A stretch of DNA of 64,000 nt from the NCBI RefSeq assembly GCF_023065955.2, contig NW_026622930.1:22483449-22547448 (forward strand). Direction: 5' to 3'. Position numbers and translations under genes: made by a program. The stretch is from Ursus arctos (taxonomy: Eukaryota > Chordata > Mammalia > Carnivora > Ursidae). Shown here piece after piece: positions 33,968 through 45,640 of this stretch; the first letter of the stretch is position 1, and the number at the start of each line of letters is the position of its first letter. Under the pieces are notes generated by a model. That model was not told the origin of the DNA, did not search any database, and saw only the letters and a program-made list of their open reading frames with translations.

Positions 33968-34842
33968 ACGTTTTCTAATCTTGCTACGTGAAGCCCAGGG
34001 ACTGGCAAACATACTATTGACTCTAAAGCCTGTATTTATGAAGCTCATTTTCTCATTTTCTCTGCTCTTACTAAATGCTCTGCAATGCCTCCTGTACTTT
34101 GGCCCTGCCGGGAAAGGAGCAGGCCTGGACTCCGCAATTCTAACAACTAGGAATATAATGAATTTACTTGTGATTCACTCAGTCCTGTTCTCCAAATCCT
34201 ATTATCTTTTAATCCATTCAGCTTCTCCTAATGGATTTCCCCTTCTTTCTTGCAAATTACCACAGGAAGCTAAGGAGTCTGGGAGAAGAGCAGAGTCTAT
34301 GGCTTATTCGTTTTGAGCACTTATACAGTTGGTCCTTAAAGACGGGGAAAAAAAAAAAAGGGGAGACACTGCAGATTATTTCTAGTTCAGAAGCAGTATG
34401 GTCTGTACAGGACACTTGAGCTATGGGCTGACAGACCTTGATAGATGGCCTGGTCCTGTTGGGTAGAAGGTTTCTGGAAAAGTGCAGCCTGTTCCAGAGA
34501 GCATGAACTCATGTGTCTAGGGATTACAGAATAAATTATACCTTTAGGGAGTATCACAGAGGCCATTGAAATAACCACGGACACCATCCTTCAGTGATTT
34601 TATAAGGGATATTACTAATTCCTAAAATTTATGCCTCTGGAAACCCAGCCCACTGGCTTGGAAACAGAGACTTTTAACCTGCTTTGTGGCTGTAATTCAA
34701 CTCTAGACAGGCATTGGTGAATGTACCCTTGGAGCAAAAGAAACACAAAGACAATAAGATGGTAACTGATAAAGAGAGTAAAGAAGAAGGAAGAGGAGGA
34801 GAAGGGGGAAGGGGAGTGGCGCTGGGTAATTGTAAGGAGTCA
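33968..34842. other. Unassigned DNA with purine tract
   Basis: A 111-codon frame (33981-34316) is not recognised. A GA-rich tract of about 40 bp lies at 34775-34816. Confidence 0.4.
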
Positions 34843-34844
34843 GG

Positions 34845-35065
34845 GTAGTATGGCAGAGTGGAAATAGCTCTATCTTTGAATAGAATAGAGCTTTGGTTTC
34901 ATATCAAGGCTCGGTCAACAATGAGCTGTGTGATTTTGGGGAACTGACTCAATTTCTCTGAACGCCTGCTTCCTTATCCAAAAAATACCTACCTCATAGG
35001 AATTAAATAATTTATGTAGGGCTCCCCTACAACCAGAGTATCTCAGCAAATGATACCTAATATGT
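34845..35065 (+). mobile_element. MIR SINE
   Basis: 'agtatggcagagtggaaatagctct', 'atgagctgtgtgattttggggaactgactcaatttctctgaacgcctgcttccttatcc' and 'aatacctacctcataggaattaaataatttatgtaggg' appear in canonical MIR order. Confidence 0.85.
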
Positions 35066-35403
35066 ATTTAGATTGGTGCTCCTTGAATTTAACAACTACT
35101 TATTTGGTTTATTAATTCAAGCGCAGTCACCAACTGTCTTCTTGATGAGGAAGGGGGAGGAAGAGTCTGTGGGCTGTCAGAAAACCCCTCTTTATCTTCT
35201 ATGTTACTCCTGTATTTCAGTGATCTGGACATTAACATCAAAGTCAGCCTCCAAGTTCCCTTTGTTTTGGCAAGTCCCTGGAGGACAGGGAGAATAATAC
35301 CACTTTTCATTACATCGTGCCATCTTTCTTAATGCCTAAGACTTTATCTTCCAAATCTCCCTGAGGAGCAATAGGATATATCTGAGTAATTATTTGCCTC
35401 ATG

Positions 35404-35405
<2 letters not shown>
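35066..35405. other. Unassigned DNA
   Basis: No recognised element. Short frames on both strands are uninformative. Confidence 0.35.
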
Positions 35406-35453
<48 letters not shown>

Positions 35454-35508
35454 GGAGAGAGGAAGAGAGAGGGAGGGAGAGAAGGGGGGACAGAGAGAGA
35501 GAGAAAGA
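35406..35508 (+). repeat. (AC)19-(AT)5-GA compound microsatellite
   Basis: Nineteen AC units (35406-35443), a short AT run to 35453, then a GA/GGGA purine stretch to about 35508. Confidence 0.95.
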
Positions 35509-36024
35509 ACTATTGGAAGGAGAGGTTTTATGACTTTGCTGAAGTAAAAAAAGTAGTGATGATTACAGGAAAACTCAGATCTCTTTTTTCCAGGTCATAT
35601 ATGTTTTCACAGGCTACATACACATCACCTCACACACAAATCAATAAATCTTTGGCTAACCATAATAAAGGGTAAATTTGTTCTAAACTCCATCAGTGGT
35701 GAAACATTTTTCCGAAGATTAGTCTCATTACATATCATGTACCTCCCACATTCCTCTCTACTTTTTCTCAATTACTCACACATATCCAGGATGGAGTGAA
35801 AATTATCAGTGGTGTTTTAGCCTAGGTAGCCAAAAATATCCTCTAGGCGTCCGGAAGAAAACATTTTTATATCAGTTCTAACCATGATCGGTAGTGCAAT
35901 GCAGGGGTTCAACAAATGCTAGGGAAATAAATGAACTTTCAAACTTCTCAAACACACAAATATGTGATATCTTATTAGCAACCAAAGAGAAGCTGGCATA
36001 GAGAACAGGTCTTGAAAAGAGAGG
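35509..36024. other. Unassigned DNA
   Basis: No gene or repeat recognised. Confidence 0.35.
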
Positions 36025-36210
36025 AAGCACGATTTTGTTCTCATTTCTGCTAATGGATCACTTGAAGCAAGACAACGAACTTCACTGAAACTCAGTTTAA
36101 GTACCTCCACAATGGAGATGATGAGATCATTCTCTTACATCTCCCTCAAAAGTATAATTCAAAAATGGGGGGAACAATTGATCAAAGTGCCTGGAATTTT
36201 CTGGATGCAG
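36025..36210 (+). mobile_element. MIR-like SINE
   Basis: 'tggatcacttgaagcaagacaacgaacttcactgaaactcagtttaagtacctccacaatggagatgatgagatcattc' then 'caaagtgcctggaattttc' fits MIR (cttgggcaagtcacttaacttctctgaacctcagtttcctcatctgtaaaatgg...gtgcctggcac). Diverged. Confidence 0.5.
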
Positions 36211-37393
36211 ATAACACAGAATCCAAGTCACGGCTGCCTCTCTAGAGCCTCGCCGCCGCGGCAATTTCCGTGGGAACGAGGAGGACAGCATTATATAACA
36301 CTTGGAACTGCCCTGATGGTCCATTTCTAAAAAGAGACCCACTGCAGTACCCAGCTAGCCTTGTTCCAAAACATTGGCAAGCCTTTGTTCTTCCTTTTAA
36401 CTGAAATTAAACTGCCGCCTGAAGAACTAAAAATATATTTAGAAGACAGTCTCTTCCCATTTTTTTTGGTCTTCTTTAAAGTTTCCTAATTGAGAATCCT
36501 ATTCCATAGAATTACATAGCAGTGTCAAGAATTGGGAAAACAGGAGGGAAGACCAGAGGGGAAGAAAGTCTTAATCTTTCCGACCTTTTCCATATTTTCT
36601 CTCCACAACAAATACATAGCTGACCTTTTCTACGTACTGACAGGATGTTGCCCTTGATTCCATTCAGATATTCTCTTTCCAATCTTTTTTTAATGTCAAA
36701 AACATGCAACACAACGTTGAATGTAATACCCAAGATGCCAACAAACGGTTAATGGAATCTACCACTTTTCGTTTCTTTACTGCTAAATGGTGAGGGGGAA
36801 ATGCCATGACTACAGTGGTACCCAAGGTTTCAGTGAGGATGTAGGTACTGAATAAGGGTGCTGCCGGTTGTCACACATTTATTCTTTCAGTACATTATGT
36901 ATTCATTAAGCCTCTCTTTGCAGGCTTGAAGGTGATTATATATGTGTAGACACACACACACATACACTCCGTCTTCAAGGAGATAGCTAACAGTAAGAAT
37001 GAGACAAACACAAAATTCCTTTTCTTATAAACTTTCATGGGCAAGAATAAAGTCTGACGAATGTTATTTGCCACCAACAGAGGGCAGTAAATGTGGTCAC
37101 CAGTCATGACTGGGCTCAGTCAGTTTAGTCTGGGCTTATAAACCAAACACAAAGTCCAGAGGGGCCAGGCAGGTAATGAGGCAGGAGCTAAGCCAGAGAT
37201 GAGTCAAGAGGAAGAGAGAGAATCAATGAGAAACACACAATGCAATCTATGGCCTAAGCAGACAGACTTAGCTTCAGCTATAAATTGGTGTTAGTCAATG
37301 CATCTGCTTTAAAACAAAGAAAGGAAAAAAAAAAAGACGATAACTAAGATTTTTTTTTATATGTTAAGTTTTTTTAATGAAAAATATTATAGT
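36211..37393. other. Unassigned DNA with a small CpG hot spot
   Basis: A 40-bp CpG-dense patch (cctcgccgccgcggcaa, ttccgtgggaacgagg) lies at 36248-36290 in otherwise AT-rich DNA. Short AC run near 36951-36963. No gene. Confidence 0.4.
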
Positions 37394-37782
37394 GGACGCT
37401 GTGGTGTGCTGTTCAATTCTCCCCATGATGTTGGACTTGTCACCCCTTCGGGGGTAGACTCAGCTACAGAGAGCTGCCTCAGCCACAATCACTCCTTCTC
37501 CAGGGGGACCTGCTTCTGATGACATACAGATGCAGGGGTATAAAGGCCTGGCCACCTTGGGCCCATGCAGGATAGTCTGGAAGGCCATTTTAGCTCCAGA
37601 GTCCCTGTGGGGTTGGATGAGGCTATTGCTGGGCCTGCACTGGAGCTCAACTTCTCCCTCTGTGCAATTCCACTCCCCTCCCCTCTCTTTTACAGGGGTG
37701 ACCCCCAGGGATCTCCAAAAAATCACACGCTACACTAAACTCCACCTCAGAGTCGACCCCTGGGTAGGCCAACCTGTGACTA
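37394..37782 (+). mobile_element. Probable ancient ERV-type LTR (solo)
   Basis: A GC-richer block has a TATA box (tataaag, 37539-37545) in a 'gcaggggtataaaggcctgg' context. It ends with an LTR-like R/U5 phrase: 'gggatctccaaaaaatcac', 'actaaactccacctcagagtcgacccctgggtaggccaacctgtgac'. The polyadenylation signal is degraded to 'ccaaaaaatc'. I recall this end as that of an old mammalian LTR but cannot name the family. No internal retroviral genes adjoin it. Confidence 0.5.
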
Positions 37783-38128
37783 TTAGCAACAGATGGCCTC
37801 TTGTTTTGTTTTTATTACTATTAACCAATGTCGATTTAAATCATCTGGCCTAAGGGGGTAATCTAAATGAGTGCTATCTGATGGGAATATAATGCAAAGA
37901 AAACATATAATTTTAAATTTTCTAGTAGTTGCATTAACAAAATACTAAGAATAGGAAAAATAAATTTAGTAACATATATTTATTTGACCCAATATATTAA
38001 AAACGCTATCATTTCAAAATGTCCTCAAATTTTTAACCTAGTAATGAGATACTTTGCATTCTACTTTCCATACTAAGTCTTCAAAACTTGGAGTATATTT
38101 TAGACCTACAGCATGTCACAATTCATTT
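37783..38128. other. Unassigned AT-rich DNA
   Basis: No recognised element before the SINE target site. Confidence 0.35.
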
Positions 38129-38145
38129 TGTTTTGTTTTGTTTTA

Positions 38146-38345
38146 TTATTTTTTTTAAAGATTTTATTTATTTATTCAACAGAGATAGAGACAGCCAGTG
38201 AGAGACGGAACACAAGCAGGGGGAGTGGGCGAGGAAGAAGCAGGCTCATAGCGGAAGAGCCTGATGTGGGGCTCGATCCCATAACGCCAGGATCACGCCC
38301 TGAGCCGAAGGCAGACGCTTAACCGCTGTGCCACCCAGTTGCCCC
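38146..38345 (-). mobile_element. CAN-SINE, young, antisense with 17-bp TSD
   Basis: A tail-to-head copy: aaagattttatttatttattcaacagagatagagacagcc, 'gaagcaggctcatagcgg', 'gggctcgatcccataacgccaggatcacgccctgagccgaaggcagacgcttaaccgctgtgccaccc'. Direct repeats (tgttttgttttgtttta) lie at 38129-38145 and 38346-38362. The target itself is a (TTTTG)n tract, so the duplication boundary is somewhat ambiguous. Close to the young copies at 10881 and 16734. Confidence 0.96.
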
Positions 38346-38362
38346 TGTTTTGTTTTGTTTTA

Positions 38363-38945
38363 GAAATGGGTGCTCCGTAGAGAAGTTTCATAAAATTTAC
38401 CATTAGAAGAGTAGACGCACATATCCAACTTGTTTCACACATACTTAAGTGCTTCCCAATGATTGAACGTGACAGGAGTCGGTCCTGTCCGAGAAGGATA
38501 CACGGTGTTGAGATCTAAAGATGAAAAGAGGCAGCCAGAGAAGGATCTGGGGGGACAGTGCACCAAGTAGTGCTTAAAGTTTAATACTTTAAGTACTTAA
38601 ATAAAAATTTAAGTACTGAATAATCAGATATAATGTTGTCCTTGTACATATGTGTTTTCGCCTGGATTGCAATGCCTTCTTGCATAAGGTCATTATCATT
38701 AGCTGGCTTTCTAGGAACTGCATATAAATTCTATTGTCTTCATAAGAGTGTACTATGCATGAAAAGGACAGCTCTCTTGTGTGTCGCAACAAAATTTTTA
38801 GGGACTCATTGCTCAAATTTAAAGTTTTCCCAAACTTACACACTTATGTGCTGACAAAGCAACTAATTCCCTGGAGTCTTAACCTACCCCCAGGGTCATG
38901 CTCCATTGTATTATTTGTATTTTTCCTTGGAAATCTCCCTTCAGA
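38363..38945. other. Unassigned DNA
   Basis: AT-rich with no recognised gene. Short frames at 38589-38854 on both strands are uninformative. Confidence 0.4.
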
Positions 38946-38998
38946 AAGAACACATGTTAAAAAAGAGAAAAAAAATAAAAAGGAAGAACACATGTTAA
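38946..38998 (+). repeat. 15-bp direct repeats flanking an A-rich stub
   Basis: Perfect repeats aagaacacatgttaa at 38946-38960 and 38984-38998 enclose only 23 bp (A-rich, ending gg). This is the arrangement expected of a target-site duplication around an insertion consisting of almost nothing but poly(A). A plain segmental duplication with A-tract expansion is the alternative. Confidence 0.8.
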
Positions 38999-39884
38999 GA
39001 TGGTCAAATGTGCTCTAAGAGACCCTGTTTGAGGGTGTCTCCCTGTGTGCCTTTTATGCAGGCAGGGTTATTTACAGTGTCTCTTACTCTCTTCCAAGGT
39101 GTCCTGGTTTGGAGATAAACAGTATGGTCACTCTAACTGCCCCCCCCCCACCCCGCACTTTTAATTACACTGGGAGGGTAAAGGTTAATTCTCCTAGTGG
39201 ATCTCTGGCAAGCAACCAGCAACAGGGGCATCCTGTACCTTTGCGTGCTCCTAGCCAAGTTCCCATCTGCCAGAGATTACAGGTAAATAATGACTGTAGG
39301 CAAACAGTGTGACTTATACTAAGCACCACAACTTACCCTCATGCAGAGCAACATATTGTCTCGGAGAATGCCCGTCCTCCCTCGCCTCCCTCACTGACCC
39401 TACCAGCAAAGAGAACTTCTTGATTTGATGATGCCCGACAGCAGGTACTGAAGACTGCTGGCTTTTTTTATTCTACCTTTATCTCTTCATTTCATTTACC
39501 TGGGTTTTACTTTCTGTTCCCCACCTAAAGCAACCAGCATGACCCCTCAGGCATTGTGTTTAGACCTGAAGCAATCGATACTAGTTTCGAGGAACATGGA
39601 AAAGGCCCCAGACCTACATCAGAGCTGTAAGCAGGACCTCTGGTCAGAGCCAGACACTGTCTTTTTCCTGAGTCAAGACATACTGCTTATACAGTGCTGT
39701 GATATGGGGGTGGCACTGGGTGGGAATGGAGTCATCCCATTACATTACTGATTAGAGCCTTAGGACACAATTTAGAAATAGCTAAAAATCAAGAGAGGAC
39801 TTAGTAGAGGGTGCTAAGGGTGAGGAAAACAAATCTTTCAAAGAAGAAAAAAAAAAAATTTGCTGCCTGGGATCCACCTTTCTC
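38999..39884. other. Unassigned DNA
   Basis: A C9 run lies near 39140-39148. Two 67-70-codon frames are not recognised. No gene. Confidence 0.4.
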
Positions 39885-40185
39885 CATGTACAACTTTGCT
39901 TACCTGACCTGTTCTGCTATCCATTCTCCATATACCCACTTTAAGCATAATTTCCACTGAAACACCTTTCCTGACTTATATCCCAGCCTCTGAGATATCT
40001 CCATCGCCCCAAGGACATGCTATTAGAAATTACAGCAAACATCGTCCATTGTATATTTACACATCTGTCTCTATCTAGACTTCCAACTCCCTGAGAGGGG
40101 ACGCTTTCTTATCTATCTCAATGGTCTCGGTCTAGCAGCTTGCATGCAGTAGTCACTCAATAAGTGTCTTCTGAATTTAATTGAA
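39885..40185 (+). repeat. L2-class LINE 3' end
   Basis: 'acacctttcctgacttatatccc', 'gtatatttacacatctgtctctatctagacttccaactccctgagaggggac' and 'gcatgcagtagtcactcaataagtgtcttctgaattt' follow the L2 3' order (cttccctgac.../...gtctgtctcc...ctagactgtgagctccttgagggcagggac.../...cacatagtaggcactcaataaatg.ttgttgaat). Confidence 0.7.
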
Positions 40186-41699
40186 ACCCCCACATACTGA
40201 TGCGTTTTAGGTCCTATTGTTGAGAAAAGGAATGACTAACAGGGTGAATTATAGCACTATTATATGGCTGTTTTATTATATAGCTATTTCCTGCCAGCCA
40301 GACCAGCTCTAAACTCTACATGAGAGATGCAATTTAGGGGAAACAATGGAAAATTGGAAAACTCATCTTGACAGTAAACATTGAGGTGAATAATGGACAG
40401 AGTGTAGGCTCTTCATTCCTAGGTGTGTGCGTGTACAACGCACACACACAGACACACACAACCACACAAGATAATTTAGTTACAACCCTACGTGAAAAGA
40501 GGGGACTAGATCAGAGTTTTTGTTTTTTTCCCATGAGGCGTCGACCCTCTAATTGGCATCCTAAATAAAAGTAAATTATTGCACTCATTGTTTCTAGACT
40601 TTGTGGGGTGATGACAGAAGCTGAAGATAAATGGAAAAACACTTCACTCTCTCAGTGGTCGTGAACTTTATCACTGAAAATTATATTTCCATTACTTCCA
40701 TGAAATTATGTTATACTTCTGACTTTCAAAGAAAAACAGGAGAAAACTATGTTTTTATACTTGTAAGCAGCCTTTTGAAACAGGTCTATGTGTATTTTTG
40801 AATAAATTCTGGAAGTCTAAGAATCCCATAGGCAAGGAACTTAAGGAGGTGAAGTGATGTGACCCTGACTGCATAAAGCCTGGGGTGGTTCTGGCACATG
40901 ACGGGCACTAGGTAAATACTTGTAAGCAAATAAATGAATGAATAAATGAAAGATGGAACACAGCTCGTAGCGGGCAGGGCTGTGAGTTAAACTAAGTGCA
41001 GCATATTCCAAGTAAAAGGCCATTTCTACTCTATATACTTATACTGAGTCTAACCATCTTAATACAAGACATTTATCTTCTTAAATTTCCAACAAATATT
41101 AAAATCCCTCTTCAAAAAGTCTCTCTCAATCCTTTTACTTATATATCCCATTTAATGTCTGGAAATAGGAATGTGAACTGAATTGGCCTCATAGAGGACC
41201 AGTGTAGCAGAGTTCCAAGGGGAGGAAAGTCTCTCAGTATTTGCACATTGCTAATACCGGCCACTTTCTCCAAGTCATCCGAAGTCAGAACATGCCTCTG
41301 GCCAGTTTCTTTCAGCCAAGCTTCCCTCAGGCTGCAGAGATGTGTACAGGTACTCCTCAAAATGTCAGAGAACTCCCATCAATCCCTGTCTGCTACTCAT
41401 TATTCTGTTTCCTCTGCCAGCACCCCAAGCCACTGGAAAATCTTCATGCCAACAGCCAGAGTGAAATGTTCTTTTTGCTTCTGTGCACGGTCATTTGCAT
41501 GTATTTGTCAGCCACTTGGGGTCAAGACTTCGCCCCAGCAGACAGCATGCACTGCAGGACAAAGAGCCACAATGGAGTGCAGTCGCCAACAGAGATAAAA
41601 ATAAACGATACTTCTCTTAGAGCACACGAGCCTAGCATTATAAGGCACTAAGTTTGTGGCATGATGTAAACTGAAGCTACAGAATGAAAAATACTAACT
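40186..41699. other. Unassigned DNA
   Basis: An AC-rich patch lies near 40439-40467. Two overlapping frames (136 and 116 codons, 41241-41651) both begin with TTG and are not recognised; two long frames in one 400-bp stretch more likely reflect low stop density than coding. No exon called. Confidence 0.4.
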
Positions 41700-42240
41700 A
41701 CACGTATACACACAGGTCCTCATTTTGCCTGGTTCTGATATGCATGAAGTTCACTTACCATGATTTAGTGAATAAGTCCAATACCCTAACAACAGGTACT
41801 AAATTTCAGTTACTATGGTAATTAGCTACGAGTATTTGCATATAGGGTAAACTTTGCTGCTAGTTCTTCCATCCACAATCACTGCATAAGTTCAGATGTA
41901 GCTCATGATCCCTGGCCAATCACATCAGTTCTTTCAAAGTCTGTTGGCGAATGATCACTGAGCATCATTTTTCGGGTCATGCACGGAAAGCCAAACATGT
42001 AGGGCGTTGCTTCTTTGTCTCTCAGGGATGCACCCATGTGACATTTTATAAAACTGGATAATCACAACAGAGAACTGGCCAACAAAGAAACAAAAAGTGC
42101 GAATGTTAAAAGCAAACTTGAAATTGGACACAAATGGAATTATAGAAGAAATCGCTGACCATGAAGAGGTTGAGACTGTCATTGCTGAAGAAAGGTTTCA
42201 CGGTCTGCATGTGGCTAGGAAGCTCTTCCTAAATCCAAAT
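41700..42240 (+). other. Possible decayed transposon, family unknown
   Basis: Text such as 'ggttctgatatgcatgaagttcacttaccatgatttagtgaataagtcc' reads like an old transposon end. A later block, 42110-42240, opens in one frame with acidic, protein-like content (an E/D-rich stretch followed by a basic segment), then stops. It suggests a degraded transposase-type coding region, but I could not match it to a named family. Confidence 0.25.
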
Positions 42241-42818
42241 TTGATTCTTGGTTTGTAAGGAAGCACTCACACCTCTATCCTTTATGCCAGCAAAGAGGTA
42301 TGTTTATGTCTTCATGCATATCTCATCAATAGACTCACAATCCCATGATTTATGATACACATATGAACACGGCTGAAGGAGGGCTAAGAACAGACTCTCA
42401 GTTGTCTCAAAAAGCCACTTGGAATATAGTCCTGCTCCTCACTTCTGGATCCAATGCTCTTACAATGATGACTCTAAAGCAGTTAAAAGCATCGCTTGCT
42501 ATAGTCATCATGAGAAAGCTTTTCTTCTAACATTGTTCTGAAAGATCTATGAGCTCATATTCCCCTGGAATTGTATCTCCTCTTTGCTGCATTCTACCTA
42601 TAATGCTCGCAGTAGAGAGGTCATGAATAGAACTCAAGTGACAAGTCTTTTGCTGTTAACTTCCCCCCCAGAGAGCAATGCAATGAAGTAGAAATACAAT
42701 AGGATTATCTAGAATCCTCCTCACTCTAAAGGTAAAGCATGGACACAAAAAGCAAAATATCACCCAGTTATAAAATGTAAGGAACTTTTGAGATTTTATA
42801 AATATGCTGTGTATATAA
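42241..42818. other. Unassigned DNA
   Basis: No recognised gene or repeat. Confidence 0.35.
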
Positions 42819-42832
42819 GATTCAGTGGGTTT

Positions 42833-43002
42833 TTCTGTTCTTGTTTTGTTTTTGTTTCTAGAGGTGGGGATGGGGAGAGGAAGAGAGAGAAAATCTAGTC
42901 AATCTAGCCCCAACGTGGGGCTCCATCTCACGACCCCAAGGTCATGACCTGAGCAGAAATCAAGAGTCAGATGCTTAACCGACTGCACGACCCAAGCGCC
43001 CC
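42833..43002 (-). mobile_element. CAN-SINE, antisense, old, with imperfect TSD
   Basis: 'ccaacgtggggctccatctcacgaccccaaggtcatgacctgagcagaaatcaagagtcagatgcttaaccgactgcacgacccaagcgcccc' is a diverged head and body. The GA-rich segment is short and the AAATAAA tail is replaced by (TTTTG)-like DNA. Direct repeats at 42819-42832 and 43003-43016 (gattcagtgKgttt) differ at one base. Confidence 0.92.
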
Positions 43003-43016
43003 GATTCAGTGTGTTT

Positions 43017-44324
43017 CTTGAACAATATGTAGAGCTTTTTCTCGCTGGAAATTTTTTCTTTCATTATTTAAAAAATTTTAACATTTTTGCATTCTCATTA
43101 TAAAAATATGCTCAAAAAAAGAGCTGGGTTATATAAAAAATTTAAAAAGCATAGTGAGGAGAATACATCAATTTTAGAGTAGATCCTGTCATGCTTTTCT
43201 TCAAGGGCACTTAGTGAATATAGTCTCATACTCTATCTGCTTTTCTATAGTCTGATTCTTCTACATTCCTCCATTATGAACATTCCCTGATATTTATACT
43301 GTACTGATCTTCTGGGTGAAAATTTTAAGTGGGAATCGGCAACCAGTTAAAGAGAAATTATCTAAAGTGATGTCCTTAGCATGAAAAAAAACAAAAACAA
43401 AAACAAACAAAAAACTAGTATGAACTCACGACCTTAAAAAGAAATAAATTTTTCAGCTTTGTTATTACTTAAAGTACTAAGAACAGGGGCACTCATGCCC
43501 ACTATCAACACTCATGTGTGCAAGGTTCTCTGCAGTTCTGTCGATTTCATGTCTTGGGGCAGGAGATAATCTCCATGAGTCTAGAACTTCTACTGTTGCC
43601 AGAACACAAGTATGTGCACAAAAATATCAAAGCAAGTGTTGAAAGGACAAAGAACCCACTTAAAGGAGATCCCTGGCCAGTGATGGTAATTTGAAGACTA
43701 ACTAAGATTGGTAACAACAAAATTACTCATTATTTTTGTTGTTGATTAAAACAGGCTAAATCTATGAACGTTCATAGTGATATTCCAAAAAAAAAAGGTT
43801 AATAAAAATTACATTATGGGTAGCTGTAATATAAAAGAAGTATGAAGACAATAAAGTATATTTAGTTGTTATTGATTTTAATAAGTAGGGAAGTGTTAAA
43901 ACATGGTGCCTGTTCATAAAGTATTGGAGTGGTCATGGCACTATTGAATACATAGAGAATGCTGAATAAAGTAGCAGGAACTACGTCAAACACTCTTGGG
44001 GAAAAACAACAAAACAAGGAGGCTTACCAAGAGCAGACAAGGCTGGTCAGCTCTGGGCTTCACACCTAATAAACCAGTAGAAAAGGAGTCACCGGGGCAT
44101 TCATTCTAGGATGACACATTAATCTAACCTGCTAAGGAGAAATAACGACTCAAGTTCACCCTCATCTCTTGGGAGATGAGACCTCCAGATGGTCCTCAAC
44201 TTCTAGTAAGCTGTCTTTAAGAATACATGTATGTTTTTAATAATGCTAAATAAAGGGCAATATCTAAGAACAAACATGGTTCAGATAATGTCACCAAGTG
44301 TAACCTTTAAAAATGTATATTTTA
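43017..44324. other. Unassigned AT-rich DNA
   Basis: No gene. An (AAAAC)n-like patch lies near 43384-43413. Nothing else recognised. Confidence 0.4.
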
Positions 44325-44531
44325 GGGAGGTGCCTGGGTGGCTCAGTCAGTTAAGTCTCCAACTCTTGATTTCACCTCAGGTCATGACCTTGGGGTCATG
44401 AGATCCTGCCCCACATCAGGCTCCACACTCAGTGGGGAGTCAGCTTGAGATTCTCTCTCTCCCTCTGCCCCTCCTCTCCACTCGCCTGTGAGCTCTTTCT
44501 CTTAAATAAATAATTGTTAAAAATAAATAAA
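44325..44531 (+). mobile_element. CAN-SINE, full length, older subfamily
   Basis: 'gggaggtgcctgggtggctcagtcagttaag', 'ggtcatgaccttggggtcatgagatcctgccccacatcaggctcc', CT-rich segment and 'cttaaataaataattgttaaaaataaataaa'. Diverged from the young copies. Flanks share only weak AT-rich similarity, so the TSD is unresolved. Confidence 0.93.
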
Positions 44532-45314
44532 GATATATAATTTTTGGAGGCAGCAATTGAAAAAAACAACAACATACTTTTGTGAAGGCAGTTATGTCTT
44601 ACAACAAACTAATTTAATGATTAAAAAAATAATCTAAGCCTGCTGATCAGTAGCTCAGATTTGTTTCACCTTGAGAAGAAATTACTATTTAATAAATGAG
44701 CTGGGTATTAATATATAATCCTAGGAAATATAAAAAAAAAGAATATAGAAATAATGATAAAATAAGTCAAATTCATGATCTATTAAGATTTAAGAGTAGA
44801 AATTTAAGTATAAAGGTGTATATTTTAAGGTATTTGAGATGTTCTAAAAAGTCAGCCATAGAAAATATGGAATTGAAGTTAACAATTTAAGAGGAATAAA
44901 TCATCTTATAAAGAAAATTTAGTTTTTAAAAAGTCTGTCATTTTGATTTATATGATTTAAATATGTGATTCAAGTAAGGGGAACATTAAACAAAGTGCAG
45001 ATAGTAACGATTTCTCCTGCTCATGCACAAAAACCCCTCAGATACTAAGCCATCCATTAACACACTTCGTCATATCGCTATTAGCATTGCACTGTTTAAA
45101 GTGGCCTTAAGTCTTCCAAGACTAAAATAAACAAAATGTCTTTAAGCAAACTGCACCCCATGGGTAAGAACGTGAGTACCACTGGGTGGTAGTTTGGGTT
45201 GTGAGAAAGAGTTTATAACATTATATAAATTCTTTGCCTCTATTCATTAAGGAAAATAAAATCATTTTATTTATATCCAACCAAATGTGTCCATTTTCAC
45301 AGGCCAGAATATAC
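44532..45314. other. Unassigned AT-rich DNA
   Basis: A very AT-rich stretch with no gene. The 64-codon frame at 44696-44890 is compositional. Confidence 0.4.
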
Positions 45315-45640
45315 TGTTGTAACAAATAAGCCTAAAATCTCAACGGTTTAAAACCATAAATGTCTATCTTTGTCTACTGTGGGCGGACTGGGGGGCTCTG
45401 ATGCATGTTGTCATGGTCCCGACTCCAGAGGCCAGGCTAATGGAACGGCCACTATCTGAATATTGCTGGCAGCGGTGGAGAAAGGGAAAGAGAGAGCTCT
45501 AGAGGGTCTCATCTCCACACTTAATGCTTGGCCTAGAAGGGACACACATTACTCCCCTTCATAGCTCACTGCTCAGAAGTGATGACCCATTTCAATACAG
45601 GAGGTTTCAGGAAATGCTGGCTTACGATGTGTTCAGAACA
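45315..45640 (+). repeat. Old LTR-like dispersed repeat
   Basis: 'gtaacaaataagcctaaaatctcaacggtttaaaacc', 'actgtgggcggactggggggctctgatgcatgttgtc', 'agaaagggaaagagagagctctagagg' and 'cctagaagggacacacattactcc' match a repeat I recall with 'taacaaa.aaccccaaaatctcagtggctta...gaagtggcacacatcacttc'. Probably LTR-class; family not resolved. Confidence 0.5.

Noticed and set aside
41241..41651. Two overlapping frames of 136 and 116 codons
   Set aside because: Both begin with TTG, and overlap in two frames suggests local low stop density rather than coding.
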